47,104 nucleotides of DNA from Acanthaster planci. Lineage: Eukaryota > Echinodermata > Asteroidea > Valvatida > Acanthasteridae. Location: the NCBI RefSeq assembly GCF_001949145.1, contig NW_019091416.1, forward strand, positions 2,247,299 to 2,294,402. The letters run 5' to 3'. Position 1 is the first letter of the stretch, and every line of letters begins with the position of its first letter. Below the pieces are notes generated by a model, which ran no database searches, was not told the origin of the DNA, and worked only from the letters and a program-made list of their open reading frames with translations. Below are positions 42,732 to 47,104 of the stretch, piece after piece. The position numbers and the translations under genes are program-made.

Positions 42732-45700
42732 CTGCAGTGATTACAGACATTCTTTCAGGGTGAGCGTTTCGGCCCAGGATATAAGGGATCTCGACAGCTG
42801 TATCGGGGTCTCCAGGCACACCTCCTGAACACCATGAGCTCAAACCAAGGAACATCTGTCTGTGCTCCTGTGCTTCATACATACCAAATCAGCAACTATC
42901 AAGCAAAGAACAAGCTGGGAACACTGCTTGCTTATACAAGACATGTGTCATTTAAAACAAATCTATTTATAAATTTTCATTATAATTTCTGACATGCCCC
43001 CCTTATAAAAGAGATGAGCCAACAGACAAACAGATAATGTTTTGAATCTAGTACAAATCAGGAACTCCTTCATAAAATGTTACTTTTTGATGTTAACATT
43101 GTAATATAACCTTATGAATTTACCAAATAGGAAATGTTTGAGACGAGAAATCACTTGACAACAAGCTTACAGAATTCTTTTCAAACAAAAAGCAAGCTTG
43201 AAAGAATTTGATGACAATATTGAAACCGTGAGCAGCAAATGAGCTGTCTCACTCCAAGATAGCCACAATGGAAACTGACAGAACTCATCCACCAAGAGAG
43301 TATTCACACTGAAGTGGACGCAAAAGCGTGACTCTGCTAAACTCCAAGATTTTTGCCCACGTTCACCTCAGAATTTAATGATTTAAAAACTTGCTCGAGC
43401 ACATGGACAAAGAAACCCACATTTCTCAATTATACCGAATGAGCTTCAAAAGTTCCCCGATTCTATAACTAAAATTGATACAATAAGTCACAAAATCAGT
43501 CTTGTAGATGAGACCTGGTAAGACCTCCAGTCTGAATTCAAGCCACTATCTATTCAAATGAACTGCAACAACAGCATTCCTTTGTCATTGTTCAACCTGT
43601 TACTTGGGACAGACATTATAAAAGGTCTTGCACATGAAACTGTGTCTGGCATTACCAAGGGTTTGGTTATGGGTGCAACTACGACACAAATTCACAGCAT
43701 TGTTAGATGGGATCATCCTCTGAATTCTGAGGCAAGTTGTTCTGGCCCAAATCGCTTTCAAATAAAACCTCTACAAAGTGATCAAGCCTACAGACGAGCC
43801 CGCCCACCTGTTCTGGTATGCTGAGCCTCTTGGACGGCTCCGGATCCCGTCCGTCCAGCTTGCCCTTGACACGACGCCAGACGTTGATGGCGTGGGTGTT
43901 GCGCACCTGGATCACCTTGCCGGTGCGGGGGTCTCGCATGACAGCAGGTGACCCTTTAGGCTGCTGAGCGGCGACTGAGGCAGAAGAGTGGCGTTAGGAT
44001 ATAACAACATGATGTGAGGATGAGGTTGTGATATAAGACTTGGTAACCACAGAGTTACGGTCCAAGAGAATTGCAGTGATATTTTTTAAATTTTAATGTG
44101 GTTAATATACTGAAATAATTCCACTGCATTCATCCATTTGTGATTTAAAATTCGCTTTCAGTTTTTTTGGTACCACAGTTGATGTGTTTCAGGGCCTGCT
44201 TCAATAGCTCAACAGTTTTCAGCCGTATCAATGAGAAAACTGGCATCATGATGTGCAACAATGTCAGTGTCATGGCTAAGAATACCATTGGGGGGAATTT
44301 CAGTGGCTTTCCTTAGGGAGATAATGTCAATTTTACAACAGACCAAAAAACTGATGAAGCCAAAATTTAGGTTCACAAGTTGTATGGGGGCAGCTTCCGA
44401 CTGTAAACTGAGTGCTCGAATCAGGAAAACAGTGCTTCGCTTGCCAGATTACAGCAAGACAACTTTACACTAAACAGGTGCACATATTTAGTGTCCCTTT
44501 GTTTCACACAGTTCAGAGGCATGGCAATCTTCCCTGTGTTTTTTCTTAATTCAGTTTCGTTTTTGAGAGTCCATTCAGCTTCAACAAAATGCATTCCTAA
44601 CCCAATCCAAACTCAATGCAAACCAAACCAAATTTAACCCAAACTCAACACCAACCCAATCCAAACTCAATGCAAACCAAACCAAATTTAACCCAAACTC
44701 AACACCAACCCAATCCAAAGTAAATGCAAACCAAACCAACTTTAACCCAACACCAACCCAATCAAAAGTCAACACAACAGAACCTAATCCAAATCCAACG
44801 CAACCAATCTAAATCCAACACAACCCGATCCAAATCCAACACAATCCATATCCAACAAAACCCAATCCAAATCCAATGCAACCCAATCCAAACCAAACTG
44901 AACTCAACTCTAATAAACCTCAACCCAACCCAACCCAACCCCAATCCCAACCCCAACCCAATGTCACCTAACTCAACCCATTTGTTGGGTCAATCTCACA
45001 GTTGTGGGCTGCTCATTGCTTTCCCAGTTCTAGGTCTCTACTCACCGGCTGCCTTTGAAGCCGTTGGGGGCGTTGCCGGGGTACCCTCAGCCGCCCGGCC
45101 CAGCAGTCCAGACACCCGCAGGGGTGAGCCCGCCTTGCTTCCCTTCATGACCTGAAGGTCCTTAGAGTCCTCGCCCACGTCCTCACTAGTGCTGGCAGCT
45201 ACGCCAATCACAAAAAAACCAAAAACAAAAACAAATTCGTCGACTTCAAACAGGGTCTGGAGTTCCTGACCCAATAAAGTAACGTGCACACTGTACAGGA
45301 AAGTACTTCACAAGTATTTTTCACTTCTTTGGGCCTTGAGCTGGATCAAGAGAGTGTGCTGTTTTCTGAGCACCAGAGACTCCTTTGATCGGAAGTGAAC
45401 TGCGCTGGTTCACGAACGACTAGGAAATGCAGGTGTCACGGTCGCGTTGCTACCAACAAAATGAATATTCTTGACCAACATGGCTCTTTTCAACCAATGA
45501 GGGGGTGCTTCTGCTCAAAATGGATTAGCACTTTCAAGGCTAACAGTGAGCCAATCATGAAGGAACGCCTTTGCTACAATTCACATGGATTGCACGTGGC
45601 TTTTGCTGAGACCTGACACTTATGCTCGAGAAGACTTGTGAAGTGCTTGACTATAAATTTGCTGTAAGCAAGAAGAACCAATCAACTGCACATGTTGGGT

Positions 45701-46744
45701 ACAGAAAGGCCTTTATGAAAACCATGTGCCATGTTTTAGATACATCAGAGGCTCTCTCTGGGCATGTATGCAACATTTGAACTTAAAGTCAATGCTGCTC
45801 GAAGTGATATGACACACCTTGGCTGTTGTCAGGCGGGACCAGCTTGGGTACGAGTGGAGAAGCCAAACCAACCAGTTGATCACACAACCTACCAGGGAAC
45901 ATCACACAACGGAACAGTTAAGAACCTAGTATGGAAGTTATTTTGTTTTGAGAACAACTTTCGCAAGGTGTGGGTCTCACTGTGTTTTTCTATCAACTTC
46001 TGCTCTGAAAGTTATTCAATCTCTTCATGTAAAATGTTTAAATAGAGTCTTTTTGTGTCATAAATATTACACCTTTTTGTCTGGTCTGCCAGGGTAGCCA
46101 TCTTGGGAATGACTTCAGACAACTTCAAGATGCTATCCTTGTCATCTTCCGAGGAGCCTGAGATTAAAAAAAGATACAACTTACAGAAGTCCAGATTTTT
46201 AACAGCAAAAATCTTACTTTCCCAACCGGACTCCTCCATGGGGAAAAATTAAAACATTTCACTATTTTCACAAAAAGTGATCACAGAAAGATTTTTATCA
46301 ATCAAATATTTCTGCCAGTCTGCTGATTTTATCAACAACATATGGTCCCTCCAAGATATACCCTTATATACTGGGTAAATTGAAAATAAATATGTACTGT
46401 GTACGTGCTTAAAATTGAATGGCAACCTCAATGTTGGCTAATTGAGTGATGTGCAAAACTCCACAAACCACATCACAAGATACAACAGTCTTAAATGAAA
46501 CACCCGTGTTCAGAAACTGACCAACTAGCAGCGCCTTGAGTGTGGAGGTGAAATCCTCGGAGTAGCTCTTGTACTCTATCATGAACGTCTTGAAGACGCC
46601 CTCGCTGTTGCCAAGGACACCATCCTCTGCCTCCTCCTCCTCCCCTCGGGCCAGCGTCTTGAGATGGGTCTTAACCTCTGACATTAGCTTGTGATGGGTG
46701 GACAAGGTGTTCTTGACTGTGTCTATCTGGCTGTGCAGGGCTTC
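42654..46744 (-). CDS. SMG1: SMG1 kinase, last five coding exons (partial gene)
   Basis: SMG1 is the PI3K-related kinase that phosphorylates UPF1 in nonsense-mediated mRNA decay. Exons on the minus strand: 46522-46744, 46073-46157, 45046-45191, 43808-43974, 42654-42731 (with TGA). Phases agree at all four junctions. The terminal 33 residues form the FATC domain, closing LATLYEGWTAWV, which is the SMG1 ending (mTOR, ATM and ATR end differently). Before it, RDPRTGKVIQVRNTHA and VWRRVKGKLDGRD match the conserved SMG1 region just ahead of FATC. The kinase domain and all earlier exons lie beyond the right edge. The Ser/Ala/Pro-rich stretch in exon 45046-45191 is poorly conserved linker. Confidence 0.93.
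43808..43974 (-). CDS. SMG1: SMG1 penultimate exon
   Basis: Encodes MRDPRTGKVIQVRNTHAINV, then WRRVKGKLDGRDPEP and LSIPEQ. Acceptor TGCCTCAG; donor GTGGGC, phase 0 into the FATC exon. Confidence 0.95.
44598..44980. repeat. C-rich minisatellite (54-bp then shorter units), telomere-like vocabulary
   Basis: Three 54-base-spaced starts of CCCAATCCAAA lie at 44601, 44655 and 44709; the array then breaks down into shorter AACCCAATCCAAATCC-like units and ends in ACCCAACCCAACCC. G runs are on the minus strand, so the SMG1 transcript carries them. It lies in an SMG1 intron. The 143-codon plus frame across it is repeat-derived. Confidence 0.92.
45046..45191 (-). CDS. SMG1: SMG1 exon, low-complexity linker
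   Basis: Encodes TSEDVGEDSKDLQVMKGSK and an Ala/Pro/Thr/Gly-rich stretch. The acceptor is GCTGCCAG, chosen over GTAG seven bases upstream because only this one fits the incoming phase. Donor GTGAGT. Confidence 0.8.
46073..46157 (-). CDS. SMG1: SMG1 exon
   Basis: Encodes SSEDDKDSILKLSEVIPKM and ATLADQTK. Acceptor AATCTCAG; donor GTGTAA. Both flanking codons are split and rejoin in phase. Confidence 0.85.
46522..46744 (-). CDS. SMG1: SMG1 exon, helical region
   Basis: Encodes EALHSQIDTVKNTLSTHHKL, then a Glu run GEEEEAEDG and a helix FMIEYKSYSEDF. Phase 0 at its start; donor GTCAGT. The acceptor (GATCCAG) has a poor pyrimidine tract, so the left protein boundary is a little uncertain. Confidence 0.82.
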
Positions 46745-46789
46745 CTGGATCGTGGATCAGACAGGCTTGTGAATTGCAGGGGTTGTAGT

Positions 46790-47104
46790 CAGGTACTTTA
46801 CTAATGATCCCAAGTGCTCCATTAGTACTTTTCACTAGTTGTCACAAGTGCTCCACAGGTACTTCTCAGAAGTTATTACAAGAATATTTCACTAGTCATT
46901 AAACCTACTCAACAAGTATTTTCCACTTGTTATCCCAAGTGCTACATGAGTACTTTTCATTAATTGTCACAAGTGCTCCACGAGTACTTTTCACTAACAT
47001 CACAAGTGATTCATAACTATTCACTAGGTATCAAAAGCACTTTTCACGAGGCATCACAGGTACTCCAACAGTACATTTTACTGGTCTTACCAAGTGCTCC
47101 ATAA
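46790..47104. repeat. Degenerate tandem repeat, unit about 34 bp
   Basis: About nine diverged copies of a unit like CAAGTGCTCCACGAGTAC plus TTTTCACTAGTTGTCA run to the window's right edge and may continue. It lies in the SMG1 intron upstream of the 46522-46744 exon. Confidence 0.85.

Noticed and set aside
44724-45155. 143-codon plus-strand frame with NPNPN-like repeats
   Set aside because: It comes from the C-rich minisatellite and then runs antisense through a real SMG1 exon.
45192-45198. Upstream GTAG acceptor for the SMG1 linker exon
   Set aside because: It breaks the phase with the preceding exon; GCCAG at 45192-45196 keeps it.

Overview
The window is intron-rich animal nuclear DNA. Coding sequence sits in short exons bounded by GT/AG signals, separated by AT-rich introns and repeats. 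No operons, bacterial genes or CRISPR arrays are visible. The gene set and repeats (tRNA-like SINE fragments, short terminal-inverted-repeat elements, minisatellites, and a repeat carrying a 'caggttaccggccaaaatg'-type core) suggest a marine invertebrate deuterostome, possibly an echinoderm. The host is an inference, not proven. All gene models were built by hand by matching splice sites and reading phase. No search was run.

Five protein-coding genes are recognisable. (1) 179-328, minus: first coding exon of RPTOR (Raptor, mTORC1 scaffold); the rest lies off the left edge. (2) 1986-5763, minus: a complete five-exon CENPX/MHF2 gene predicting 81 residues. (3) 7349-16417, plus: a complete twelve-exon PCYT2 gene (ethanolamine-phosphate cytidylyltransferase) predicting 414 residues. 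(4) 22404-35377, minus: a thirteen-exon adhesion G-protein-coupled receptor predicting 930 residues, with signal peptide, SEA domain, hormone-receptor-like cysteine module, GAIN domain, GPS and seven membrane helices. (5) 42654-46744, minus: the last five coding exons of SMG1, the nonsense-mediated-decay kinase, ending in its FATC tail.

Layout: RPTOR and CENPX both read left. CENPX and PCYT2 are divergent, with start codons 1.6 kb apart around a CpG-richer stretch. PCYT2 and the receptor converge on a gene-free 3' region at about 19-22 kb. SMG1 lies upstream of the receptor on the same strand, across a 7-kb gene-poor gap. The genes do not form one pathway. However, RPTOR, CENPX and PCYT2 all lie at human 17q25.3, so their adjacency here looks like ancient linkage.

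The most interesting points are: the receptor's GPS, where the usual His-Leu/Thr cleavage triad reads Gln-Phe-Ala, together with an altered SEA cleavage motif, which suggests an uncleaved receptor; a relic copy of the receptor's last exon-intron junction inside PCYT2 intron 2, with 48 identical bases; the conserved RPTOR-CENPX-PCYT2 linkage; a 15-nt terminal CENPX coding exon; a terminal-inverted-repeat element family; and G-rich telomere-like minisatellites in introns of two genes.
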